From: Streptomyces tropicalis
GTDB taxonomy: Bacteria > Actinomycetota > Actinomycetes > Streptomycetales > Streptomycetaceae
Length of the DNA stretch: 64,000 nucleotides
Assembly (NCBI RefSeq): GCF_029269835.1
Contig: NZ_JARJBB010000011.1
Coordinates: 124,001-188,000, forward strand
Reading direction: 5' to 3'
Made by a program: the position numbers and the translations under genes. Positions 8,152-15,807 of the stretch are shown one piece after another (the first letter of the stretch is position 1; every line of letters starts with the position of its first letter). The notes beneath the pieces are model-generated. The model was given only the letters and a program-made list of their open reading frames with translations, did no database searches and had not been told where the DNA came from.

Positions 8152-8988
8152 CTAGCGCTTCTTGTTCGTCTTGCGGCGGCGGACGATGTACTTGTTCGAA
8201 GCCTTCTTCGGCGAACGAGTACGACCCTCCTTCTGACCCCACGGGGAGACCGGGTGGCGACCACCGGAGGTCTTGCCCTCACCACCACCGTGCGGGTGGT
8301 CAACCGGGTTCATCGCCACACCGCGAACGGTCGGGCGCACGCCCAGCCAGCGCTTGCGGCCGGCCTTGCCCCAGTTGATGTTGCTCTGCTCGGCGTTGCC
8401 GACCTCGCCGACCGTGGCGCGGCAGCGCTGGTCGACCAGGCGGATCTCACCGGAAGGCATGCGGAGGTGGGCCATCGAGCCCTCCTTCGCGAGCAGCTGC
8501 ACGGAGGCACCGGCGGAGCGGGCGAACTTGGCACCGCCACCGGGACGGAGCTCGATCGCGTGGATCGTGGTACCGACCGGGATGTTGCGGAGGGCCAGGT
8601 TGTTGCCCGGCTTGATGTCGGCCCCGGGACCGTTCTCCACGCGGTCGCCCTGCTGCAGGTTGCGCGGGGCGAGGATGTAGCGCTTCTCGCCGTCGGCGTA
8701 GTGCAGCAGCGCGATGCGCGCGGTGCGGTTGGGGTCGTACTCGATGTGCGCGACCTTCGCCGGCACGCCGTCCTTGTCGTGACGACGGAAGTCGATCACT
8801 CGGTAGGCGCGCTTGTGTCCGCCACCCTGGTGGCGAACGGTCACACGACCGGCGTTGTTACGGCCGCCCTTGCTGTGCAGCGGGCGGACCAGCGACTTCT
8901 CCGGCGTGGACCGCGTGACCTCGACGAAGTCGGCGACGCTGGAACCACGACGGCCCGGCGTAGTCGGCTTGTACTTGCGGATTCCCAT
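8152..8988 (-). CDS. rplB: 50S ribosomal protein L2
   Basis: 278 aa. L2 is needed for subunit association and peptidyl transferase assembly. The catalytic-core segment RGVAMNPVDHPHGGGEG contains the conserved histidine of this protein. The C-terminus ends in basic residues (RRRKTNKKR). A 40-nt spacer with short palindromes separates it from rplW. Confidence 0.98.
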   Translation of the reverse strand: MGIRKYKPTTPGRRGSSVADFVEVTRSTPEKSLVRPLHSKGGRNNAGRVTVRHQGGGHKRAYRVIDFRRHDKDGVPAKVAHIEYDPNRTARIALLHYADGEKRYILAPRNLQQGDRVENGPGADIKPGNNLALRNIPVGTTIHAIELRPGGGAKFARSAGASVQLLAKEGSMAHLRMPSGEIRLVDQRCRATVGEVGNAEQSNINWGKAGRKRWLGVRPTVRGVAMNPVDHPHGGGEGKTSGGRHPVSPWGQKEGRTRSPKKASNKYIVRRRKTNKKR

Positions 8989-9028
8989 TTCTCAGTCCTC
9001 GTCCGATATCGGACGATCCGGACCGCCC

Positions 9029-9448
9029 TCAGGCGGTCGGACCGCCGAAGATGTCGATACGGTCGCCCTCGGCGAGGGTCACGATCGCGCGCTTGGTGGC
9101 GGCACGCTGACCGAAGCCGGTCTTCGTGCGCTTGCGCTTGCCCTGGCGGTTGATCGTGTTGACCCCGGTGACCTTGACGTCGAAGACCGCCTGGACGGCC
9201 TGCTTGATCTGGGTCTTGTTGGCGTTCGGGTCGACGATGAACGTGTACTTGTTCTCGTCGAGAAGCGCGTAGCTCTTCTCGGAGACGACCGGCTTCAGCA
9301 GGACGTCACGGGGGTCCGTGTACGACTTGCTCAGCGGGGTCTCGACCGTGTTCTTGCCCTCGGTGGCGTGGCGACGCGCCTTGGCGACGCGCGCGGCCTT
9401 GGCGGCCTTGGCCGCCTTCGAGGCAATGCTCGGGTGACGCGTAGCCAT
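9029..9448 (-). CDS. rplW: 50S ribosomal protein L23
   Basis: 139 aa. The first ~40 residues are an Ala/Lys-rich extension (SKAAKAAKAARVAKARRH) absent from E. coli L23 but usual in Streptomyces. The conserved core DPRDVLLKPVVSEKSY and the C-terminal IFGG follow. L23 is a docking site at the tunnel exit. The start overlaps the rplD stop by one base. A short GC hairpin spans the stop codon (about 9022-9039). Confidence 0.97.
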   Translation of the reverse strand: MATRHPSIASKAAKAAKAARVAKARRHATEGKNTVETPLSKSYTDPRDVLLKPVVSEKSYALLDENKYTFIVDPNANKTQIKQAVQAVFDVKVTGVNTINRQGKRKRTKTGFGQRAATKRAIVTLAEGDRIDIFGGPTA

Positions 9449-10101
9449 CAGGCCTCGCTCCCTTCGGTGTCAGCGGCCTTGGGGCCAGACACGAAGGACT
9501 CGAAAGCGGCCTGGGTGAAGACCACGTCGTCCGAGACGAGAACGTCGTACGTGTTCAGCTGGCCCGGCTCCAGGATGTGGACCTGGGGCAGGTTGCGGGC
9601 GGACAGCCACGCGGCCTCGTCCGAGCGCTCGGCGACGAGCAGCAGGTTCTTGCGCTCGCTGATCTTGCCGAACAGCGTCTTGGCGGCCTTGGTGGAGATC
9701 TCGCCCTCGATCACGCCGGAGACGACGTGGATACGGCTGTGGCGGGCCCGGTCGGTGAGGGCGTGGCGCAGGGCCGCGGCCTTCATCTTCTTCGGGGTCC
9801 GCTGCGAGTAGTCGCGCGGCACGGGACCGTGCACGACGCCACCACCGGCGAACTGCGGTGCGCGGGTCGAGCCCTGACGGGCGCGACCGGTGCCCTTCTG
9901 GCGGTACGGCTTCTTGCCGCCACCACGGACTTCACCGCGACGCTTGGTCTTGTGCGTGCCCTGGCGGGCAGCGGCGTTCTGCGCGACGACGACCTGGTGG
10001 ATCAGCGGGATGCTGATCTTCTCCACGCCGAAGATCTCCGCGGGGAGCTCGACGCTACCGGTCTTCTCGCCCGCAGGCGAAAGGATGTCAACAGTGCTCA
10101 T
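9448..10101 (-). CDS. rplD: 50S ribosomal protein L4
   Basis: 217 aa. The start is ATG at 10101 (MSTVDILSPAGEKTGSVELP). The frame is open 34 codons further upstream into rplC, but that part has no family similarity. The tunnel loop GGGKKPYRQKGTGRARQGS is intact. In E. coli L4 represses its own S10 operon. The leader upstream of rpsJ is long enough for such control, but this cannot be shown here. Confidence 0.97.
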   Translation of the reverse strand: MSTVDILSPAGEKTGSVELPAEIFGVEKISIPLIHQVVVAQNAAARQGTHKTKRRGEVRGGGKKPYRQKGTGRARQGSTRAPQFAGGGVVHGPVPRDYSQRTPKKMKAAALRHALTDRARHSRIHVVSGVIEGEISTKAAKTLFGKISERKNLLLVAERSDEAAWLSARNLPQVHILEPGQLNTYDVLVSDDVVFTQAAFESFVSGPKAADTEGSEA

Positions 10102-10108
10102 CGGTACC

Positions 10109-10753
10109 TCAGGCCCCCTTGGCCGCGGTGCGGACCAGGACGAGGCCGCCGTTCGGACCGGGAACCGCGCCCTTGATGAGCAGCAGACCCTTCTCCGCGT
10201 CAACGGCGTGGACGGTCAGGTTCTGGGTGGTGACCCGCTCGTTGCCCATGCGACCCGCCATGCGGAGGCCCTTGAACACGCGGCCCGGGGTGGCACAGCC
10301 ACCGATGGAACCGGGCGAGCGGTGCTTGCGCTGGGTGCCGTGTCCGGCGCCGAGGCCCTTGAAGTTGTGACGCTTCATGACACCGGCGAAGCCCTTGCCC
10401 TTGCTCTTGCCGGTCACGTCCACCTTGACGCCGGCCTCGAAGACCTCAGCGGAGATCTCCTGGCCCAGCGTGTACTCGGAGGCGTCCGCGGTGCGGATCT
10501 CGACGAGGTGGCGGCGGGGGGTGACGTCGGCCTTGGCGAAGTGCCCCTTGAGGGGCTTGTTCACCTTGCGCGGGTCGATCTCGCCGAACGCGATCTGGAC
10601 GGACTCGTAGCCGTCGACGTCGTTCGTGCGGACCTGGGTGACGACGTTGGGGCCGGCCTTGACGACGGTGACCGGAACAACACGGTTGTTCTCGTCCCAC
10701 ACCTGCGTCATGCCGAGCTTCTCGCCCAGGATGCCCTTGATCTGCTTAGCCAT
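10109..10753 (-). CDS. rplC: 50S ribosomal protein L3
   Basis: 214 aa. L3 reaches the peptidyl transferase centre. GILGEKLGMTQVWDENNRVVP at the N-terminus and the signature KGKGFAGVMKRHNFKG are present. Separated from rpsJ by 17 nt and from rplD by 7 nt. Confidence 0.98.
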   Translation of the reverse strand: MAKQIKGILGEKLGMTQVWDENNRVVPVTVVKAGPNVVTQVRTNDVDGYESVQIAFGEIDPRKVNKPLKGHFAKADVTPRRHLVEIRTADASEYTLGQEISAEVFEAGVKVDVTGKSKGKGFAGVMKRHNFKGLGAGHGTQRKHRSPGSIGGCATPGRVFKGLRMAGRMGNERVTTQNLTVHAVDAEKGLLLIKGAVPGPNGGLVLVRTAAKGA

Positions 10754-10770
10754 CTTTCAGATCACCGGCC

Positions 10771-11079
10771 TCAGAGCTTGATCTCGATGTCGACACCGGC
10801 CGGGAGGTCGAGTCGCATCAGGGAGTCAACGGTCTTGGGCGTCGGGTCGAGGATGTCGATCAGGCGCTTGTGCGTGCGCATCTCGAAGTGCTCGCGCGAG
10901 TCCTTGTACTTGTGCGGCGACTTGATGACGCAGTACACGTTCTTCTCAGTGGGCAGCGGCACCGGGCCCGCGACCGACGCACCAGTGCGGGTCACCGTCT
11001 CGACGATCTTCTTCGCCGAGGAGTCGATGACCTCGTGGTCGTAGGCCTTGAGCCGGATGCGGATCTTCTGTCCCGCCAT
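10771..11079 (-). CDS. rpsJ: 30S ribosomal protein S10 (NusE)
   Basis: 102 aa, first gene of the S10-spc cluster. The start is ATG at 11079 (MAGQKIRIRLKAYDHEVID); upstream frame extension is leader sequence. S10 also acts as NusE in transcription antitermination with NusB and links NusG to the ribosome. The core PLPTEKNVYCVIKSPHKYK is intact. Expression is probably driven from the candidate promoter at 11460-11487. Confidence 0.98.
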   Translation of the reverse strand: MAGQKIRIRLKAYDHEVIDSSAKKIVETVTRTGASVAGPVPLPTEKNVYCVIKSPHKYKDSREHFEMRTHKRLIDILDPTPKTVDSLMRLDLPAGVDIEIKL

Positions 11080-11459
11080 GGCTACTTCGTAGTCCTGTCT
11101 CTTCTTACGCTCCGGAACCCGGTGTTCCGTTCGTCTTCTCCGACCCACGCGGTCGGGCGTGTCGCTCTCCCGCTGACACAGATGTCCCTTGATCGAACAT
11201 CCCTGCGGGATTGCACACGGCCCTTCCGGAACCGCGAGCCGGGGGTGAAGACCCACCGGGCGCCTGGTCGGTGCCGCGCCGACACTTCCCGGAAGATTCC
11301 CGTACGTCCGCCCCAGCGCTGCCATCAGGCAGTTTGGGCGACGAGTACTGTGGGACTCGCTTCCGGTCCCCCCGGCGGGAGGCGCGCAGCATCAACACTC
11401 GACCGAGCAACTCGGACAGTCTGCCATACAGGGAGGCCGACTGGCCAATCGAGCGGAAG
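11080..11459 (-). promoter_or_regulatory. Long leader region of the S10 operon
   Basis: About 380 bp without a convincing gene between the promoter candidate and the rpsJ start. Open frames across it (for example extensions of rpsJ to 11325 or 11659) lack family similarity and biased codon use. It is a likely untranslated leader. Several short inverted repeats are present, but no known riboswitch or L4-binding structure could be recognised by eye. Confidence 0.5.
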
Positions 11460-11487
11460 AGGGTACCCCGGGGGTGACGCAGGTCAA
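11460..11487 (-). promoter_or_regulatory. Candidate promoter for the rpsJ (S10) operon
   Basis: On the minus strand a -35-like TTGACC (11482-11487) is followed after 16 nt by a -10-like TACCCT (11460-11465). It lies just after the terminator of the preceding operon and points to rpsJ. A second, weaker -10-like TATGGC occurs around 11425. This is a pattern match only. Confidence 0.5.
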
Positions 11488-11524
11488 ACCCTGCGCACGG
11501 GGTGGGCGTGGCGCACGGGGTGAT

Positions 11525-11567
11525 CGTCGGGTCACCCACCCGCGCCTGCGGGGCAGGTGACCCGACG
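11525..11567 (-). terminator. Terminator hairpin after the mycosin gene
   Basis: Arms 11525-11536 and 11556-11567 form a perfect 12-bp stem with a 19-nt loop, starting directly after the stop codon of the protease gene. It closes the six-gene cassette and insulates the S10 operon promoter. Confidence 0.65.
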
Positions 11568-11568
11568 G

Positions 11569-12798
11569 TCACACGGCGGAGCGCCGACGCCTGCCGGCGA
11601 GCACGGCCGCGACGGCCCCGCCCACGAGCACCAGCGCACCGACGCCCGCGGCGCCCCACACGACGCTGCCCGCATCCCCCTTGGACGACGCCTCGGTCTT
11701 CTTCGCACCCGCCTCGGCCGACCCCTTGGACGCAGGGCCACCCGGCCGCGGGGACGACGAGGCCGCCGCCGCCAGATCGGGGAGCGGGTAGACGTCGGCC
11801 GGACCCGGGTCCCCCGGGTTCTTCAGCGCGATACGGGGGCGCACGATGCCGTACCCGATCCCGTCATTGCGCTTCGCCCCGTCGGTGGGACCACCGATGG
11901 TGTTCAGCATGACCCGGAGCACCTGGTTGTTCGTCCAGGTCGGATGCTTCGACCAGATGAGAGCGGCGCTGGCGGAAACGAGGGCGGTGGCGTCACTGGT
12001 GCCGTGCGATCGGCAGAGTCCGGTCCCACCACCACATGCGTGCAACATGTCGTCCCCGGGCGCCGACATGTCCACCTGAGGGCCGTACTCCGACTCCGCG
12101 GTTCTGTGCAGATCTCTCCCCACGGCGGCAACTCCCACTACGCCGGGTGTCGCAGCGGGATACTCGACCTCGTTGTTCTTGTTTCCGTTGTTGCCGACTC
12201 CCGCAAAAATGAGCGAGCCCTTTTTCAAGGCGTATTTCACTGCCGCCGCCAGCTTCGGCGAATCCTCTCTCTGCCCCAAGGAGATATTGATAATCTGGGC
12301 ACCTTCGTCCGCCGCATACCGAATTGCCTTCGGAGCGAATTCGTTGAACTCGACAGCGGCATCGGCCTCGCTGGGAGCTTTGCTCACATCGGGCATACGG
12401 ATGGGAAGGATCTTTGCGCCGGGCGCAAGGCCGAAAGCTCCCCTGCCCCCGTCGTAGGCACCCGTCCCGGCGATAAGACCTGCCATTCCAGTGCCATGGC
12501 CTTGATAGTCGGTGTGGTCGTCACCGGGCTGCCGCGTGGCGAAGTCCTTGCCCCGCAGTACACGCCCCTTGAGGTCCGGATTGCTCGGATCCACCCCCGA
12601 ATCGATCACAGCGACCGTGATCCCGGAACCTGTGCTGATGCGCCACATCTCCTCGGCCCTCATGGCGTCCAGGAACCACTGCTGTCCGCGGGTGGATTCC
12701 GCATACGCCGGTGCGCCGCCCACACCTATCAGCAGCACGCACAGCGCTGCTGATAGCGGGGCCGTCTGACGGCCACGTCGTATTGTCCTGACGAGCAT
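11569..12798 (-). CDS. Mycosin-like membrane-anchored subtilase (S8), type VII secretion-associated
   Basis: 409 aa. Signal peptide (hydrophobic residues ~13-33), subtilisin catalytic domain, Ser/Pro/Ala-rich linker (~345-378) and one C-terminal transmembrane helix followed by RRRR. This is the architecture of MycP proteases that process ESX secretion substrates outside the membrane. The catalytic triad is visible: D66 in AVIDSGVD, H101 in GHGTGMAG and S268 in HGTSDATALVSASAAL. The oxyanion Asn lies in VGNNG (~203-204). Two cysteines near 255 and 262 may pair. It is the last gene of the cassette, 32 nt after the 548-aa WXG protein. Parts of the gene (about 12130-12500) are less G+C-rich than the surroundings. 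Substrate unknown; the neighbours are the natural candidates. Confidence 0.9.
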   Translation of the reverse strand: MLVRTIRRGRQTAPLSAALCVLLIGVGGAPAYAESTRGQQWFLDAMRAEEMWRISTGSGITVAVIDSGVDPSNPDLKGRVLRGKDFATRQPGDDHTDYQGHGTGMAGLIAGTGAYDGGRGAFGLAPGAKILPIRMPDVSKAPSEADAAVEFNEFAPKAIRYAADEGAQIINISLGQREDSPKLAAAVKYALKKGSLIFAGVGNNGNKNNEVEYPAATPGVVGVAAVGRDLHRTAESEYGPQVDMSAPGDDMLHACGGGTGLCRSHGTSDATALVSASAALIWSKHPTWTNNQVLRVMLNTIGGPTDGAKRNDGIGYGIVRPRIALKNPGDPGPADVYPLPDLAAAASSSPRPGGPASKGSAEAGAKKTEASSKGDAGSVVWGAAGVGALVLVGGAVAAVLAGRRRRSAV

Positions 12799-12830
12799 GC
12801 GTCTTCCCTTGCCTGATTCGGGGTCGTGCC

Positions 12831-14477
12831 TCAGCCGCCGTTCCGCGACTCGTTGGGATGCTCTTCCTGCCTCGCGCCTCGATCCTCAGCGTGACGGCCG
12901 AGTCGTCTGCCCTTGTGGTTCGCCTCACCGGGAGGGATTGTTCGAGCCTCACGGGATACAGAGTTCCGTCCCCGCGTTGAGGGTTCGGCGGCAGGGGTTC
13001 CTCCCGCAATGCCTCCTCGCACCGGAGCTCCCGTTCTGGCCGGGCCATCCACGGCCTCGGACATCGATGAAGCAATCACGCCACGCCCAGACCATTGCGG
13101 GCTACTTCCCGTGACCCTGCCGTACGAAGATGCGCCACGCTCTCCGCCAGCTCCATTCCTCGTGCCACCAGCTACCGGCCGCCCCACCGAACCTGTGCGG
13201 GCCGCACCACCCTGGGGGCTACCGCTACCCGTCGTCCCCTCTGCACCGACGACAGTCCCGCGGGGGAGCGCCGAAGCCTTGGACCCAGTAGCCGGCGCGG
13301 TTGGGCGACCGCCGACCACGCCGTTGCCTGCGCGCCCCGGAACAGGCCGCGTGGGTACTGAAGAGGACTCGCCGGGAACATGGAGAACCCTGCCTGTCAC
13401 GTTCGCCCGTGGAAGACGGTTTGAGGCCACCTCCTCCTCACCTGGATTGAAGGCGGCCTTCCCGGGACTACCCGATCTCGGCAGGCCGGGCGACAACCGC
13501 CCGGGCTCGGCTGTGCCCACGGGGATCCCCCTGCCGCTGCGCACGATCGGAGGGACGTTGCTGGGGCCGGAACTTGTCGGGCCCAAGATGTCCGGCCTGG
13601 CCGGGCTACGCAGTTCGTCGCTCGGATGGACTGGTGAGGGGGCAAGGTGGGGCTGAGGTCCCACAGAGTCAATGGCCATTCGGACGGGCGCCTTGTGCTC
13701 AGCACCGTCCGGGGATTGGCCAGGCAGACTATCGACGGGAGTGCTGTGCCCATCAGCCTCACTGACTGCATCCCAGCGCGACGAATCCCGTCCCGACGCC
13801 CCGGTGGCATCCGCAACAGGTCGCGTGGACGGATAGGAAGATTTGGTACCACTGTCATAGGGCCGGGATACGGATTGCTGGCCATCGAGGTGACGGAATT
13901 CAGCCGGCACAATCTTCGCCGGAGGTGGTGGGAATGTCGGCCGCTCCAGCGCGTTGATCTGCGTAGTGGATAGATCGTACGTCTGTCCCAGCTTGCGCAT
14001 CTGGGCGGCCGCCTCCTGGCGGACCTTCTCCCGGTCGGCCTTCAGCGCGGCGAGTTCGCTCGCGGACTTGGAACGGATCGCCGCGGAGTCGGGATCGTTG
14101 TGAGCCGCCGTGGCCGCAGCCAGGTTCTCCTGGGCGCCCTTGGCGTCACGGGGGATCGAGACCTGCGCCGTGGCGATCGCGTTCGACGCTTCGCCGAGCC
14201 ACTTCCCCGCGCCCTCGCTGAAGTCGCCCAGTCGGTGCGTCGAGTTGGCGAGGTCGCCGGCCCACGTGCGGAAGGCGTCCGCGCCCTGACCCTTCCAGTC
14301 CACGCGCTGCGGGCGGACCTTGAGCTCCTCGGCGATCTTGCGGATCTCCTTCGCGGCCCCGGTCAGACGGTCGGCCGCGGCCTGCACCTCTCCGGAGTTG
14401 GCCTGGTCAAGCCACGCCAGCATGTCCTCGTGGCTCATGCTCTCGAAGGACGTACCGCCACCGGTACCGCCCGCCAT
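12831..14477 (-). CDS. WXG-domain protein with long disordered Pro/Ser/Gly tail
   Basis: 548 aa, no full-length family recognised. Residues ~12-130 are predicted helical and carry a W61-K-G63 (WXG) turn (VDWKGQGADAFRTWAGDL), as in ESX/WXG100 secretion substrates. A charged helix follows to ~180 (AALKADREKVRQEAAAQM). Residues ~190-548 are low complexity, rich in Pro, Ser, Gly and Arg, without hydrophobic segments, like the tails of mycobacterial EspB/PPE-type or Streptomyces orphan ESX proteins. A GGGAGG site precedes the ATG. The tail-coding DNA is noticeably poorer in G+C than the head. Likely a secreted substrate or surface structural component; this is inference. Confidence 0.85.
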   Translation of the reverse strand: MAGGTGGGTSFESMSHEDMLAWLDQANSGEVQAAADRLTGAAKEIRKIAEELKVRPQRVDWKGQGADAFRTWAGDLANSTHRLGDFSEGAGKWLGEASNAIATAQVSIPRDAKGAQENLAAATAAHNDPDSAAIRSKSASELAALKADREKVRQEAAAQMRKLGQTYDLSTTQINALERPTFPPPPAKIVPAEFRHLDGQQSVSRPYDSGTKSSYPSTRPVADATGASGRDSSRWDAVSEADGHSTPVDSLPGQSPDGAEHKAPVRMAIDSVGPQPHLAPSPVHPSDELRSPARPDILGPTSSGPSNVPPIVRSGRGIPVGTAEPGRLSPGLPRSGSPGKAAFNPGEEEVASNRLPRANVTGRVLHVPGESSSVPTRPVPGRAGNGVVGGRPTAPATGSKASALPRGTVVGAEGTTGSGSPQGGAARTGSVGRPVAGGTRNGAGGERGASSYGRVTGSSPQWSGRGVIASSMSEAVDGPARTGAPVRGGIAGGTPAAEPSTRGRNSVSREARTIPPGEANHKGRRLGRHAEDRGARQEEHPNESRNGG

Positions 14478-14502
14478 CAGGCCTCCCCCGTCGTCTCAAA
14501 CA

Positions 14503-15069
14503 TCAGATCTCGCCGCCCGCGGCCTTGGGCGGGTGCGCGGCATGCGTCGGGCCTGTCTCGGCCCCGCCACCATCGGCCTTCTCGCGCGTCTTCTCCGGCA
14601 GCGAGGGGTCGTACTCGCCGCCGTAGTGCTTCGTGGTCTCCACGTCGATCGCGGCCATGCGGTGGCGGATGTCCGCGTCGATGTTCTCGTAGCCCTTGTG
14701 GGAGGCCAGGACCACGATGCCCATGCCCTCCATGGAGTCCGACAGCAGCTTCGAGAGCGTCTCCAGCTCGCTGATCACGGTCTGGTACGCCGTGAACAGA
14801 CCCGCCGCCTCCGACCACGAGCCGCCACCGCCGCCGAACTGATGCCGGGCAAGTCGGCTCTCACCGACCTTGGCCGAACCGGCGTCGGACCCCTTCAGGT
14901 CGCGGATCAGGCCGTCGATCCGCTTCCGGAACTTCGTGAACGACGCGTACTCCGCGGCCATGTGGGCCTGGGCGCTGATGGCGTCCCGCGTCGCGTCGGC
15001 CAGGCCGGGCAGACCGGACAGCAGGGACGGCGGCGTGGCGCCACCGGATCCGGCATCGCTCTCCAACAC
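14503..15069 (-). CDS. Small helical protein of the ESX-like cassette, function unknown
   Basis: 188 aa, GTG start at 15069 behind a strong GGGGGAGGA site. No signal peptide or membrane segment. Residues ~25-60 and ~85-160 look like long amphipathic helices (AHMAAEYASFTKFRKRIDGL; LFTAYQTVISELETLSKLL) joined by a Gly-rich turn (FGGGGGSW). The C-terminal 30 residues are Gly/Pro/Ala-rich. Size and fold suggest a WXG100-superfamily relative, though W84 is followed by S-E rather than X-G. It is 25 nt upstream of the WXG gene and probably its partner. Confidence 0.8.
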   Translation of the reverse strand: MLESDAGSGGATPPSLLSGLPGLADATRDAISAQAHMAAEYASFTKFRKRIDGLIRDLKGSDAGSAKVGESRLARHQFGGGGGSWSEAAGLFTAYQTVISELETLSKLLSDSMEGMGIVVLASHKGYENIDADIRHRMAAIDVETTKHYGGEYDPSLPEKTREKADGGGAETGPTHAAHPPKAAGGEI

Positions 15070-15222
15070 TGCGTCCTCCCCCGTGCGTTCAGGAAGCGGT
15101 GGTCTCGGTGACCACTCTAGCTACGGCCGGTGACAGTCCCGAAGTGGGTATCCCGACGGTGATCGGAACCGGCCTGGGTCGTCCCATCCGACCAGCTCGC
15201 TGGACGTCGGGCATGAGCGCTC

Positions 15223-15807
15223 CTACTCATGTCGCGCGGTCGCCTCCCCGCCCGGCCGCCGGGCACAGCCGAGGGTCTTGACCGTCGCCGGAAAGTAGGC
15301 CCGCATGAACCTCTCGATGGATGCACGGCCTTTGCTGCCTCCCGGACGTTTTTTCTCCAAGAGCACAGATAGGGTGAAATAGGATCCGACACCCGTCTTG
15401 CAAGGAATGGTCGAGATGGCACCATTTCCGCCAAGGGCCGTCTCGTAGTCAGAACTCAGCAAGACCGGGGCCGTGAGCGCAGACAAGGAGTCGTTGGACT
15501 CTGCAATCTGCAATACATTAACCCTGTCCGGATGCCAGGCGAACCTCATGGACAGAAGCACCTGTCCGTCCACTGATACTTGACACCACGCAGAGGGCTT
15601 CGGCCTCCACAGGTCGACATTGTTACGCTGCTTCAATTCACGGCCGTCTCCGAGAAGGGATTCCGAGAAGCTGCGGTTCACAGCGACCCCACACAAAGAG
15701 GAAGGTGTCGTTCGTCCACCGATAGCACGATGATGCCAAAAGTACGACCCACTTCCGAGGACGGCCACTAAAGCCACTGGAAGAACGATCCGAACACCGC
15801 GCCTCAC
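15223..15807 (-). CDS. Membrane-anchored extracytoplasmic protein with four cysteines, unknown function
   Basis: 194 aa, GTG start overlapping the stop of the upstream gene by 4 nt (GTGA), so translation is coupled. A single N-terminal hydrophobic segment (VRIVLPVALVAVLGSGSYF, ~5-23) would anchor or export it. The remainder has four cysteines (C39, C75, C136, C181), consistent with two disulfides outside the membrane. No family recognised. The DNA is close to 50-60% G+C in places, clearly lower than its neighbours, suggesting recent acquisition. Its place in the operon would suit an adaptor, chaperone or protective partner for the 706-aa protein; this is speculative. Confidence 0.75.
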   Translation of the reverse strand: MRRGVRIVLPVALVAVLGSGSYFWHHRAIGGRTTPSSLCGVAVNRSFSESLLGDGRELKQRNNVDLWRPKPSAWCQVSVDGQVLLSMRFAWHPDRVNVLQIAESNDSLSALTAPVLLSSDYETALGGNGAISTIPCKTGVGSYFTLSVLLEKKRPGGSKGRASIERFMRAYFPATVKTLGCARRPGGEATARHE

